Source of the DNA: Nocardioides oceani
GTDB lineage: Bacteria > Actinomycetota > Actinomycetes > Propionibacteriales > Nocardioidaceae
DNA: 64,000 bases
NCBI RefSeq assembly: GCF_030412965.1
Contig: NZ_JAUHJQ010000003.1
Coordinates: 214,702 to 278,701 of the forward strand
Direction: 5' to 3'
Shown piece after piece: positions 8,282-17,115 of this stretch (positions are counted from its first letter, which is position 1; each line of letters starts with the position of its first letter). The position numbers and the translations under genes are program-made. Under the pieces are notes generated by a model. The model did no database searches, had not been told where the DNA came from, and saw only the letters and a list, made by a program, of their open reading frames with translations.

Positions 8282-8841
8282 GCCTCGCCCCCCTCGACGG
8301 TGCTGAGAACGGCGATGGCGGCGGCCAGCGACGCGAGGTCGAGCGGCTCGTCGTGGAACGACGCGTGCATGGCCGCCCCGTCGAGGTAGACCGCGAGCGC
8401 GACGGCGGCCCGGGGTGAGACGTGGTCGCGCAGGACGGCGGTGAACCCGTCGTACCAGTGCCGCACGAGGCGGTGGAGCTCGGCGTCCCGCAGTGCCGCG
8501 GCCCACAGGGCGTTGTCGGCGCGGATGCGCTCCTCGTCGGCGATGTAGTCGTGGAGCAGCGCGGCCAACGTGCCCGGACCGCTGCCGGGGGCGGCGAGGG
8601 CCTCCCGGATCTCGACCAGCCCGGCCTCGTTGGCCGCGGCGATCTCCTCGAGCGCTGCCGTGCGCAGGTCGGCCAGGGTGGCGAAGTACTGCGTCGTCGA
8701 GCCCAGCGGCACCTCGGCGCGCGCCGCGACCCGGCGATGGGTCAGGTCGGCACCGTCGCCCTCGAGGAGCAGCTCGACGGCCGCCTGCACGATGGTGCGG
8801 CGGCGCCCCTCCGGGTCGCGCTTGCGGGCGGGGGCGGTCAT
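8278..8841 (-). CDS. TetR-family repressor of the adjacent efflux pump
   Basis: The 187-residue protein has an N-terminal helix-turn-helix (about 15-60, with ADLTHRRVAARAEVPLGSTTQYFATLADL) and a variable helical ligand domain. It lies first in a two-gene operon with the DHA2 transporter, overlapping it by 4 bp. A 32-bp inverted repeat begins 13 bp before its ATG, so it probably represses its own transcription and is released by a pump substrate. That is the usual logic of such pairs and is inferred here. Confidence 0.85.
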   Translation of the reverse strand: MTAPARKRDPEGRRRTIVQAAVELLLEGDGADLTHRRVAARAEVPLGSTTQYFATLADLRTAALEEIAAANEAGLVEIREALAAPGSGPGTLAALLHDYIADEERIRADNALWAAALRDAELHRLVRHWYDGFTAVLRDHVSPRAAVALAVYLDGAAMHASFHDEPLDLASLAAAIAVLSTVEGGEA

Positions 8842-8853
8842 GGGTCCTCCCGT

Positions 8854-8885
8854 CCTGTACGGATGTACATGTACGAGCGTACAGG
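8854..8885. promoter_or_regulatory. 32-bp inverted-repeat operator upstream of tetR/MFS
   Basis: CCTGTACG (8854-8861) is mirrored by CGTACAGG (8878-8885). The inner bases are also nearly symmetric (ATGTACATGTAC at the centre), so the whole 32 bp pairs with three mismatches per half. It lies 13 bp upstream of the TetR start and is AT-rich compared with its surroundings. It is a very good candidate site for two TetR dimers. Confidence 0.75.
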
Positions 8886-8908
8886 TCGTCGTGGCTCCCT
8901 CGGGAACG

Positions 8909-8970
8909 CCGACGGGGTCGTGTGCCCCTCACCGCGCCGGAACGCGTCCTGGAGCACACGACCCCGTCGG
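8909..8970. repeat. 62-bp stem-loop element, copy 1 (possible terminator)
   Basis: Arms CCGACGGGGTCGTGTGC (8909-8925) and GCACACGACCCCGTCGG (8954-8970) pair perfectly over 17 bp around a 28-nt loop. It starts 19 bp after the etfD stop. A second copy with the same 15-bp core arm, the same loop length and 17 of 28 loop bases matching lies at 18950-19011. There is no T-run, so it is either a U-tract-less terminator or a repeat family. Confidence 0.7.
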
Positions 8971-8989
8971 TCGTGCGGTGCCGCCTCGC

Positions 8990-11900
8990 TCAGAGGTCGA
9001 AGAGCGACCCGCCCTCGGAGATCTCCACGTCGGTACGCGGCTGGTTGGCCGCGCCGCTCGAGGTCGGCTTCGGCTTCTCCTCCTCGGCCGGCTGCTCGGC
9101 CGGCTGCTCGGCCGGCTGCTCAGCGGGCTCCTCAGCGGGCTCCTCGTCGGCCTCCTCGTCGGCCTCCTCGTCGGCCTCCTCGTCGGCAGCGTCCGCCTCG
9201 GCGTCCGCCTGCTCGGCCGCCGGCTCCTCGGACTCGGCGCGGGCCTCGTCCTGCGCCTCCGCCTCGACCTCCGCCTCGGCGGTGGGCTCCCCGGCCGGCT
9301 CCGGCGTCGGGTCGTCGCTGGCGGCGGCCGTCGCGGCCGCGGTCAGCTCCTCCCCGCTGGGGGCGTCGGCCGGCGCGGCCGGCTCGGCGGCCGGCTCGGC
9401 GGGCGTCTCGGTCGGTGCCTCCGAGGCCGCAGCGGCAGGCTGCTCGGCCGGGACGGCGCGCTCCGGCTTCTTCTCCGGCTGGGCGACGGCCGCCGGGGCG
9501 GCGATGTCGAAGAGCGAGCCACCCTCCGGGATCGACGCCGACGGCGCGGCAGCCGGCTTCGGGGACTCCGCCGCCGGGGCGGCGGTCTCGGTCTCGACGA
9601 CCTCCTCGGCGGAGGTCTCCTCCGACTCGGGGCTGTGCGAGGACTCGACGACCTCGTCCTCGGTGGCCGCCGGGGCGTCCACCTCGGGGTCCGAGGCCGC
9701 GGGCTGCTCGGCCTCCGGCGCGGGCGCCGCCGGTGCCTCGATGTCGAAGAGCGATCCGCCCGAGGACAGGTCGGTCTCGTTCATCTCCGGCGCCGGAGCC
9801 GCCTTCGGCTGCTCGGCCTTCGGCTCGGCCGGCTTCGACGCGGCCGGCTCGGACCCGGCCTTCGGGGCAGCCGGGGCCGGCTCGTCGGCGGAGATGTCGA
9901 ACAGCGAGCCACCGGAGCCGAGGTCGGTCTCGTTCTTCTCGGGCGCCGGCTCGGCCGCAGCCTCGGCCTCCGGCTCGGCCTCGGGCTCGGCCTCGGCCTC
10001 GGTCTCGGCCTTCGCCTCGGCCGGCTCGTCGCCGCCGATGTCGAAGAGCGACCCGCCGGACGCCGGCTCGGCCTTCGCCGCGGTCGTGGTCGTGGTCTCC
10101 GGCGCAGCCTCGGTCTTCGCCTCGGTCCTCGCGGGCTCGGCCGGCTCGTCGGCCGTGTCGTCGCCGCCGAGGTCGAACAGCGACGAGCCACCGCCCTGGC
10201 CGCCCTGGCCGGCGGAGGACGCGGCCTCCGCCTCCTGCGCGGGGGAGGACTCGGTCGAGGCGGACTCGGCCTGGTCGCCGGAGGCGGCGTCCTCGGCGGG
10301 GGTGTCGAACAGCGAGGAGCCGCCCGAGGCCTTCGCCAGCGGGCCGGCGTCGGCCGTCTCGGTCACGACGTCGTCGGAGGCCTGGGTGTCGTCGCCGGCC
10401 TCGGGCTCGGCCTTGACGTCCTCGGACGGGGCCGCCTTGGCCGACGGCGTGCCGCCGCCCGGCTTGATCTTCGTCGCGACCTCGCCCTTGACCGAGGCGA
10501 GCAGCATCTGCGCGACGTCGAGGACCTCGACCTCCTCGCGGGCCTCGCCCTTGGACTGCTGGGCGGTGAGGCCGTCGGAGAGCATCACGCGGCAGAACGG
10601 GCAGCCGACGGCGATCTGGTCCGCGCCGGTGCCGACGGCCTCCTTGGTGCGGTTGAGGTTGATCCGCTCGCCGGTGTTCTCCTCCATCCACATGCGCGCG
10701 CCGCCGGCGCCGCAGCAGAAGGACCGCTCGGAGTTGCGCTCCATCTCGACGTACTCCGCTCCCGGGAGGACCTGGAGCAGCTCGCGCGGCGGCGAGTAGA
10801 CGCCGTTGTGGCGACCGATGTAGCAGGGGTCGTGGTAGGTGATGGAGCGCTTGTGCGCGCCCTCGCCGGTGTCGACCGGGGTCAGCTTGCCCTCGCGGAC
10901 CAGGCGGTTCAGCAGCTGGGTGTGGTGGACCACCTCCAGCTCGATGCCGAACTCCTTGTACTCGTTCTTGAGCGTGTTGAAGCAGTGGGCACAGGTCGTG
11001 ACGGCCTTCTTGACCTTGTACTCCTGGAAGGTCTCCACGTTCTGCTGGGCGAGGCCCTGGAAGACGAACTCGTTGCCCGCGCGGCGGGCCGGGTCGCCGG
11101 AGCAGGTCTCGCCGTTGCCGAGCACGCCGAAGGAGACGCCGGCCATGTCGAGCAGCTCGGCGACGGCGCGGGTGGTCTTCTTCTGGCGGTCCTCGTAGGC
11201 GCCGGCGCAGCCGACCCAGAACAGCCAGTCGACCTCCTCGAGGGACTCGATGTCCTCGCCGACGACCTTGACGTCGAAGTCCAGGCCCTTGGCCCAGTCC
11301 ATCCGCGCGCTCGGCGACATGTTCCAGGGGTTGCCCTTGTTCTCCAGGCCCTTGAACAGCCCGTTGAGCTCGGCGGGGAAGTTGGACTCGACGAGCACCT
11401 GGTAGCGGCGCATGTCGATGATGTGGTCGACGTGCTCGATGTCGACCGGGCACTGCTGGACGCAGGCGCCGCAGCTGGTGCAGTTCCACAGCACCTCGGA
11501 GTCGATGACGGCCGCGCCGCTGTCGGGCATGTAGAACCAGTCGTCGCCGGTGTCGCCGACCAGCGGCCGCTCCACCTCGCGGGCGATCTTCTCGTCCTTC
11601 TCCAGCAGGGCGGTGGCGGCCTCGCTGCCCTCGCCGCCGGCGTGGACGTACGGCGCCTTCTGGTAGGCGTGGTCGCGCAGCGCGGTGATCAGCAGCTTGG
11701 GCGACAGGGGCTTCTCGGTGTTCCACGCCGGGCACTGCGACTGGCAGCGGCCGCACTCGGTGCAGGTCGTGAAGTCGAGGATGTTCTTCCAGCTGAAGTC
11801 CTCGACGGTGCCGACGCCGAGCGAGGCGTCCTCGTCGAGGTCGTCGATGTCGTCGAGGCTGACCCGCTCGCCCTTGTTCGTGAGCGGCTTGACCGCGCCG

Positions 11901-12685
11901 AGCGCGGTGCGGCCGGAGGCCTCGCGCTTGAAGAAGATGTTGAAGAAGACCGTGAACCGGTGCCACGCGACGCCCATGTCGATGTTGAGCGAGATCGTGA
12001 TCATCCAGGTGAAGGAGATGAGGATCTTCAGCATCGCGACGAGGTAGATCAGGTTCTCGATCGCGCCCAGCGAGAGGCCCGAGAAGGCGTGGCCGAGCCA
12101 CGCGGTGAAGGGGAAGTGCAGCAGCGAGGCGTGCGAGGAGCCCTCGTGGTCGAGCAGGGCGTACTCCAGGCCGCGCAGCACCATGATGCAGAGGCCGACG
12201 CCGAGGATGACGCTCTCGACGAAGTAGCCCTGCCACATCGTGGAGCCCCAGAACCGGCCCTTGACGCCGCGGGTGCGCTCCTTGGGGCGGGTGGCGCGGT
12301 AGACGATGAAGCCGATGATCGCCACGAGCATCACGACCGTGAAGAGCTCGGAGATCCACTCGTAGAGGAAGAACTCACCGATGAGCGGCAGCGTGAAGTG
12401 GGCGTCGAAGAGCTGCCCGAACGCCGTCAGCAGGGTGAAGAACAGCAGGCCGAAGCCCACGAAGATGAACCAGTGGGCGATGCCCACCAGCTTCCACTGG
12501 AGCATCCGGGTGTGACCGAGCGTCTCCTTGACCAGGACCCAGGCCCGTCTGCCCGGCTGGTCCATGCGGTTCATCGCGGGCTGGCCGATGCGGATGACGC
12601 GGAGCATGTTCCTGATCGCTCTCGCGAACAGGGCGATGCCGACCGCCGCGATGGCGAGTGACACGACGATGGCGAAGATCTGCAT
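8990..12685 (-). CDS. etfD: EtfD-like membrane iron-sulfur oxidoreductase with a repetitive acidic tail
   Basis: The 1231-residue protein has an N-terminal membrane domain of about five helices (1-260). Two 4Fe-4S motifs follow, CTECGRCQSQCP (from 308) and CTSCGACVQQCP (from 402). CCG-type domains come next, with GCAGAYEDR, CAHCFNTLKNEY, HDPCYIGRHNGVY, CCGAGGARMW and GCPFCRVML. This matches mycobacterial Rv0338c/EtfD, which passes electrons from electron-transfer flavoprotein, and so from fatty-acid oxidation, to menaquinone. Residues from about 744 to 1231 are an Ala/Glu/Pro/Asp-rich tail with seven S-L-F-D motifs, the last at the extreme C-terminus. The tail is far longer than needed for catalysis. 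The gene stands alone; a stem-loop lies just 3'. Confidence 0.88.
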   Translation of the reverse strand: MQIFAIVVSLAIAAVGIALFARAIRNMLRVIRIGQPAMNRMDQPGRRAWVLVKETLGHTRMLQWKLVGIAHWFIFVGFGLLFFTLLTAFGQLFDAHFTLPLIGEFFLYEWISELFTVVMLVAIIGFIVYRATRPKERTRGVKGRFWGSTMWQGYFVESVILGVGLCIMVLRGLEYALLDHEGSSHASLLHFPFTAWLGHAFSGLSLGAIENLIYLVAMLKILISFTWMITISLNIDMGVAWHRFTVFFNIFFKREASGRTALGAVKPLTNKGERVSLDDIDDLDEDASLGVGTVEDFSWKNILDFTTCTECGRCQSQCPAWNTEKPLSPKLLITALRDHAYQKAPYVHAGGEGSEAATALLEKDEKIAREVERPLVGDTGDDWFYMPDSGAAVIDSEVLWNCTSCGACVQQCPVDIEHVDHIIDMRRYQVLVESNFPAELNGLFKGLENKGNPWNMSPSARMDWAKGLDFDVKVVGEDIESLEEVDWLFWVGCAGAYEDRQKKTTRAVAELLDMAGVSFGVLGNGETCSGDPARRAGNEFVFQGLAQQNVETFQEYKVKKAVTTCAHCFNTLKNEYKEFGIELEVVHHTQLLNRLVREGKLTPVDTGEGAHKRSITYHDPCYIGRHNGVYSPPRELLQVLPGAEYVEMERNSERSFCCGAGGARMWMEENTGERINLNRTKEAVGTGADQIAVGCPFCRVMLSDGLTAQQSKGEAREEVEVLDVAQMLLASVKGEVATKIKPGGGTPSAKAAPSEDVKAEPEAGDDTQASDDVVTETADAGPLAKASGGSSLFDTPAEDAASGDQAESASTESSPAQEAEAASSAGQGGQGGGSSLFDLGGDDTADEPAEPARTEAKTEAAPETTTTTAAKAEPASGGSLFDIGGDEPAEAKAETEAEAEPEAEPEAEAAAEPAPEKNETDLGSGGSLFDISADEPAPAAPKAGSEPAASKPAEPKAEQPKAAPAPEMNETDLSSGGSLFDIEAPAAPAPEAEQPAASDPEVDAPAATEDEVVESSHSPESEETSAEEVVETETAAPAAESPKPAAAPSASIPEGGSLFDIAAPAAVAQPEKKPERAVPAEQPAAAASEAPTETPAEPAAEPAAPADAPSGEELTAAATAAASDDPTPEPAGEPTAEAEVEAEAQDEARAESEEPAAEQADAEADAADEEADEEADEEADEEPAEEPAEQPAEQPAEQPAEEEKPKPTSSGAANQPRTDVEISEGGSLFDL

Positions 12686-12786
12686 GCTGCTCCTCGTAGT
12701 GGTGCCCGTCCGCTGAGCACGGACGCGTCCGCGAGCCTAGGTGTCACGCTCCGGCGCGTCATGGCCCGGTGGCGTGACAATCATCC

Positions 12787-12799
12787 TACGGACCAGTAA
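12787..12799. promoter_or_regulatory. TTACTGGTCCGTA motif upstream of etfD
   Basis: On the minus strand the sequence TTACTGGTCCGTA stands about 100 bp upstream of the etfD start, in a locally AT-rich patch between two GC-rich stretches. It differs by only two bases from TTACTCGTCGGTA at 29190, upstream of the CoA-ester lyase gene. It may be the operator of a fatty-acid-responsive TetR-type regulator; this is inference from the shared motif and gene function. Confidence 0.4.
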
Positions 12800-12876
12800 C
12801 TTGCGGGCCCAGCGCGCGGTCGGACTCGCCGGCGCGCCCGCAGCGGGGGCCGCCGGCTCCGCCCCCGGCTCCGCCC

Positions 12877-15321
12877 TCAGCCCAGACGGCGCACGCCGGT
12901 GACGACGCCCTTGCGCGAGAAGTCGACCCGCACCATGACCTTCGGGTCGCCCGGCGCCTTGGCGCAGAAGCGGTACGTCGTGCCGAGCCGCTGGTAGGGC
13001 TGGCCGACCTTGCCCATCACCGAGCGGGTGGTCATGCCGGGCCGGACCAGCTGCCGCACGAGCGACCACTGCCGGCGCAGGCCCGGGTTGCGGCACGAGT
13101 CGGGCTGCACGCCGTACGCGCGCTCCCACGTCTGCAGGTAGGCCTCCGCGCCGCGGGCCATGTCGTCGACGATCGCCGCGCCGTCCTTGCCGGCGACCTT
13201 GCGCAGGTCCTCGACCCAGTCGGGGTAGAGGCCGTACTGCGCGACGCCGTCGACGTTGATGTCGTAGACGCGCTGGCCGGCGCGCTGCTTCTTGACCGTC
13301 ACGCCGCCGAGGCCGCGGAAGGGGTAGGTCACCTTGTTGCGGACGTCGGCGCCGCGCGGGGCGCCCTGGGCGCCGAGGCCGTTGATGTCGGCGCCGAAGC
13401 CGAGGCCCCAGTAGAACCGCTCGTCGGCCCAGCCGACGTGGCGGCGCCACTTCTCGACGAAGCCGGTGGAGTCACCGGCGTACGGCGCGATGAAGCCGCC
13501 CGCCCGGTAGATGCGCGGGTAGGTGTCCGGGGTGGACCACGAGTGGCTCGAGAGCACGCCGGGGTAGCCCATCCGCTCGATCTGGTCCATCGCCTGGTCG
13601 CGGGCCTTGACGCTCATGTGGTCGGGGTCGAAGAGGATCTTGCGCTCGGCCAGCTCGCTGATCGTGTGCTCGCCGAGCGTGGTCAGGCCGCGGTTGTTGC
13701 AGTGGTCCGGCGGCGGGTAGAGCGGCAGCGGCACGGTCGGCAGGCCGAGCGAGGCGATCGCGCCGAACAGCGCGTCCTGGACGCCGGCGGTGATGTCGGG
13801 CACCGCGACCTGGTTGTTGTCGTGCGACTCGCCGTCGGCCGGCTCGCAGTGCCGCATGTCCCAGAACGTGCCGGTCTCCAGGAAGTTCGCCAGGTTGACG
13901 ACCGGCCCGACCGCGCCGGCGTCGCCGGCGACCCCGGAGAGCGCGTTGTCGAACTTGTTGACCAGCTCCATCTGGCGCACGCCCATCCGGTGCACCTCGG
14001 CGATCTGCCGGTCGATCTCGGCGGCGTCGCAGGCGGGGACGCCGAGCTTGACCGTGCAGCCGAAGGGCACCGAGGTCTCGATGCCCATGACCACGGCCAT
14101 CTTGCCGGCGTTGATGACCTCCCGGGCCTCCCACGGGGTCTTCACGATCCGGTAGAAGCCCTTGCCCGGCCCGCCGAACTGGGCGTCGATGTAGTCCTCG
14201 AAGGCGTGCATCTGGCGGGCCTGCAGCCGCACGGAGTCCATGTCGTCGCAGGAGTTGCGCTTGAAGGGGTAGAGCATGCACAGCTGGTTGTTCTCGACCA
14301 GGAGGTTGACGAACAGCCGCTGGCCGCCGCGCCAGGCGCGCTCCATCCACCGGTAGTAGGTGCCCTCGTGGGTCAGGGAGTTCGGCGCCGGCCAGTCCTT
14401 GAACGTCGGCCAGCCGACGGGGTCGTGGTTGGGCGTGCCGCTCAGGACGGACTCCAGCACGCCGCCGTACCCACCGGTGACGGTGTGGTCCTCGCAGTCG
14501 ACGAGCGCGTACGGCGCGCCGTACTCGTGCCACGGGCGGCCGCAGTGCGCCTCGCCGCCGAGGAACTCGAAGGCCATGCCGTGCGTGTGCGCGTCGACGT
14601 ACCCCCGCACCTCCTGGAACGGCGTGACGCCGGCGTGCGGGCCGCCCGCGACGTCGATCTGCGACTCGGGGTAGGCGGTGCAGCCGGTCGTGCGGGTGAG
14701 CGCGAAGGCCGACGTGGAGCCGATGCGCAGCGTGCCGGTGCCGTTGCGGAAGGTGAACCGCGCGCCCTTCTTCGTCACCGTCCAGACCGTCTCGGCCGAG
14801 GGGCGGGCGGCCCGCTCGCCGCCGGCGGCCACGAAGGTGCGGTCCTCGGCGTAGAGGAGGTACTTCCCGAGCGCGGTGGGCTTGAAGTAGAAGGGCTGCC
14901 CGGCCAGGGCGTAGCAGCCGTTGGCCATCGCGTAGCGGTCCTGCGGCCGCTGGCGGCGCGGCTGGACCGCGGGCACGGAGCGCAGCTGCGGGTCGGGGAG
15001 GGCCCGCTCGGAGGCGACGTACGCCGCCGCGGACCGCGCCTGCTCGGCGGTGGTCGGGTCGGTGGCGTCGGCGCCGGAGCCGACCGCGCGGGAGATCGCG
15101 TTCTTCGCCTCGTCCATGGCGACCTTGGTGGCGGTCGCGTCGGCGAACTGCTGCTCGAGGGAGCCGCCGCGCAGGCCTGCCGCGCCCGGGAGCACGAACG
15201 CCCCGGTGACCAGGGCGGCCGCGGTGAGGCCCGCGACCGCGAGCCGGCCGACGGTGCCCAGCCGCCGGCGTCCCGGGCGGCGTGGTGCGGTGCGGTCCGA
15301 CGGCTTGCCGAGTGCGGGCAT
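12877..15321 (-). CDS. large secreted M19/amidohydrolase-like protein
   Basis: The 814-residue protein starts with basic residues and a hydrophobic segment (LAVAGLTAAALVTGAFVLPGAAG), a signal peptide or anchor. Middle features resemble a metal-dependent TIM-barrel dipeptidase/amidohydrolase: YVDAHTHGMAFEF, MGIETSVPFGC, ILFDPDHMSVKARD and LSSHSWSTPDTYPRI. Residues about 90-230 form a separate beta-rich domain. The last 70 residues (RPGMTTRSVMGKVGQPYQRLGTTYRFC) look like a BamE/SmpA-type fold. The ATG at 15321 follows GGGGAG and is preferred to one 30 bp upstream. Its substrate is unknown. Confidence 0.72.
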   Translation of the reverse strand: MPALGKPSDRTAPRRPGRRRLGTVGRLAVAGLTAAALVTGAFVLPGAAGLRGGSLEQQFADATATKVAMDEAKNAISRAVGSGADATDPTTAEQARSAAAYVASERALPDPQLRSVPAVQPRRQRPQDRYAMANGCYALAGQPFYFKPTALGKYLLYAEDRTFVAAGGERAARPSAETVWTVTKKGARFTFRNGTGTLRIGSTSAFALTRTTGCTAYPESQIDVAGGPHAGVTPFQEVRGYVDAHTHGMAFEFLGGEAHCGRPWHEYGAPYALVDCEDHTVTGGYGGVLESVLSGTPNHDPVGWPTFKDWPAPNSLTHEGTYYRWMERAWRGGQRLFVNLLVENNQLCMLYPFKRNSCDDMDSVRLQARQMHAFEDYIDAQFGGPGKGFYRIVKTPWEAREVINAGKMAVVMGIETSVPFGCTVKLGVPACDAAEIDRQIAEVHRMGVRQMELVNKFDNALSGVAGDAGAVGPVVNLANFLETGTFWDMRHCEPADGESHDNNQVAVPDITAGVQDALFGAIASLGLPTVPLPLYPPPDHCNNRGLTTLGEHTISELAERKILFDPDHMSVKARDQAMDQIERMGYPGVLSSHSWSTPDTYPRIYRAGGFIAPYAGDSTGFVEKWRRHVGWADERFYWGLGFGADINGLGAQGAPRGADVRNKVTYPFRGLGGVTVKKQRAGQRVYDINVDGVAQYGLYPDWVEDLRKVAGKDGAAIVDDMARGAEAYLQTWERAYGVQPDSCRNPGLRRQWSLVRQLVRPGMTTRSVMGKVGQPYQRLGTTYRFCAKAPGDPKVMVRVDFSRKGVVTGVRRLG

Positions 15322-15347
15322 GCGTGCTCCCCAGTGGTTCGGCCCGG

Positions 15348-16316
15348 TCACGGGCGGTGCAGACCTGAGACCCTGTCAGGTTCTCGGGGTGGGGTCAACG
15401 GTCCGCCCACGTCCTGGCCACGGCGGCCCAGGCCGGCGACGGCGGCCAGGATCAGCAGGGTGCCGGCGATCCCGAGGGGGCCGACGCGCTCGCCGAGGAG
15501 GGCGGCGGCCACCAGGGCGGCGGTCACGGGCTCGAGCAGCGTCGCGACGACCGCGGAGCTGCCGTCGGCGGTGCGCAGCCCCGCGTAGAGCAGCCCGTAG
15601 GCCAGCGCCATCGTCAGCACGCCGAGGTAGAGCAGCACCGCGACCGGCACCGGCTCCGAGGTGGCGACGACCCCGCCGGTGGCCGCGTCCACGAGCAGCA
15701 GCGGCAGGAGCACCAGGGAGCCGACCGTGGTGGTCGCGATGGTGAGCGTCAGCGGTCCGGTCGACCGGGCGAGCGGCTCGCCCAGCGCGGTCGCCAGCGC
15801 GTACGCCGCGCCCGACGCGGCGGCGAGCGTCACGCCCAGGACCGGGTGCGGCCCCGTGGAGCCGCCGTGGCCGGCCCCGACGCTCACCAGGACCAGGCCG
15901 GTCAGGGCCGCGACGAGCACCAGCACCCGGTCCGCCCCCGGCCGGCGGCGGCTCCGGGCCGCCGCGGCCAGCGTCAGCAGCACCGGCGCCAGCCCCAGGC
16001 TCACGACCGTCGCCACGGTCACGCCGGCCGAGACGACCGCCCCGAAGTAGAGCGCCTGGTAGGCCGCCGTGCCGCAGCCGACGACCACGACCCGGCCCGG
16101 CCGCTCCCGCAGCAGCCGGCCGAGCGCCGGCCCGCCCCGGAGCGCCACCAGCGCCAGGAGCAGCACGACCGCGGCGATCGCCATCCGCCAGGCGCTGATC
16201 GTCAGCACCGACATCGGCACGTGCTCGCGCACCAGCTGCACGCCGAGGCCGCCGGTGCCCCACAGGACCCCGGCCATCGCGATCTGGGCCAGCCCGAGGC
16301 GCGGGTCCGGCCTCAC
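15348..16316 (-). CDS. EamA/DMT-family transporter
   Basis: The 322-residue protein has ten hydrophobic helices in two EamA repeats. The first begins GLAQIAMAGVLWGTGGLGVQLV and the second LGVTLAAASGAAYALATALGEPLA, ending with LLGERVGPLGIAGTLLILAAVAGL. It is probably an inner-membrane metabolite or amino-acid exporter. It starts with GTG overlapping the stop of the upstream IclR gene by 4 bp, so the two are co-transcribed and IclR likely regulates it. The substrate cannot be read. Confidence 0.85.
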   Translation of the reverse strand: MRPDPRLGLAQIAMAGVLWGTGGLGVQLVREHVPMSVLTISAWRMAIAAVVLLLALVALRGGPALGRLLRERPGRVVVVGCGTAAYQALYFGAVVSAGVTVATVVSLGLAPVLLTLAAAARSRRRPGADRVLVLVAALTGLVLVSVGAGHGGSTGPHPVLGVTLAAASGAAYALATALGEPLARSTGPLTLTIATTTVGSLVLLPLLLVDAATGGVVATSEPVPVAVLLYLGVLTMALAYGLLYAGLRTADGSSAVVATLLEPVTAALVAAALLGERVGPLGIAGTLLILAAVAGLGRRGQDVGGPLTPPREPDRVSGLHRP

Positions 16317-17065
16317 TCGGCACCACCCAGGCGCCGGGTGAGGAGCCCGGCCGTGCGGCGTACCTCCTCGGCGATCGCGGCGGGCGAGGCGTCGGTGCTC
16401 TCGAACGTGACCGCCACCCCGGCCATCGGGTGGCCGTTGTGGTCGACCACCGCGGCCGCGACGCTGGCCAGCCCGGGGGTGACCTCGCCGTCCTCGGTGG
16501 CGAAGCCGCGCTGGCGGGTCTCGGCGAGCAGCACCCGCAGGGCGCTGAGGGTGCGCGGGCCGCGCCCGTGCCGGTCGACGAACGCGTCGGCGGAGGGGTG
16601 GAGGGCCCGCACCTGGGCGGCCGGCAGGCGGGCGAGCAGCGCGCGGCCGCTGGCCGTCAGGGAGGCGGGGAGGCGGACGCCGACGTCGGTGACGAGGGGC
16701 GGCCGGCCGGGTGCACGCTCCTCGAGGACGTAGAGGACGTCACGGCCGTGCAGGACGGCGAGGTGCGCGCTGTGCCCGACGCGGTCGACCAGCGCGGCCA
16801 GCGGCCGGCGGGCGATCCGCTGGAGCGGCTCCTGGCGGGAGTAGCCGCTGCCGACCTCGAAGGCGGCCACGCCCAGGCCGTAGCGGTGCTCCTCGGCGAG
16901 GTGGACGACGAAGCCCTCGGCGATCATCGCGTTGAGCAGGTGGTACGCCGTGCTGCGCGGCAGCTCGCAGGCGCGGACGATGCGGTCCAGCGGTGCGGGG
17001 TCGGGCTGGCTGGCGAGGAACCGGAGCACCCGCAGCGCGCGCGTCGCCGCCGGCACCTGACCCAT
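16313..17065 (-). CDS. IclR-family transcriptional regulator
   Basis: The 250-residue protein has an N-terminal winged helix-turn-helix (ALRVLRFLASQPDPAPLDRIVRACELPRSTAYHLLNAM) and the C-terminal IclR effector domain (SAHLAVLHGRDVLYVLEE; LTASGRALLARLP; GFATEDGEVTPGLASVAAAVVDHNGHP). It is the first gene of a two-gene unit with an EamA transporter, so it probably senses the exported or a related small molecule. Confidence 0.88.
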   Translation of the reverse strand: MGQVPAATRALRVLRFLASQPDPAPLDRIVRACELPRSTAYHLLNAMIAEGFVVHLAEEHRYGLGVAAFEVGSGYSRQEPLQRIARRPLAALVDRVGHSAHLAVLHGRDVLYVLEERAPGRPPLVTDVGVRLPASLTASGRALLARLPAAQVRALHPSADAFVDRHGRGPRTLSALRVLLAETRQRGFATEDGEVTPGLASVAAAVVDHNGHPMAGVAVTFESTDASPAAIAEEVRRTAGLLTRRLGGAE

Positions 17066-17115
17066 GGCCGGAGCCTAGGGGCGGTGCCGGCGAGCGGCGC
17101 GCTGGTTTCCGCGGG

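Noticed and set aside
8570..12661. A 1363-codon open frame antisense to etfD
   Set aside because: High GC leaves stop-free antisense frames. It is Leu/Arg/Gly-rich with no domain, while the minus-strand frame has complete Fe-S motifs.
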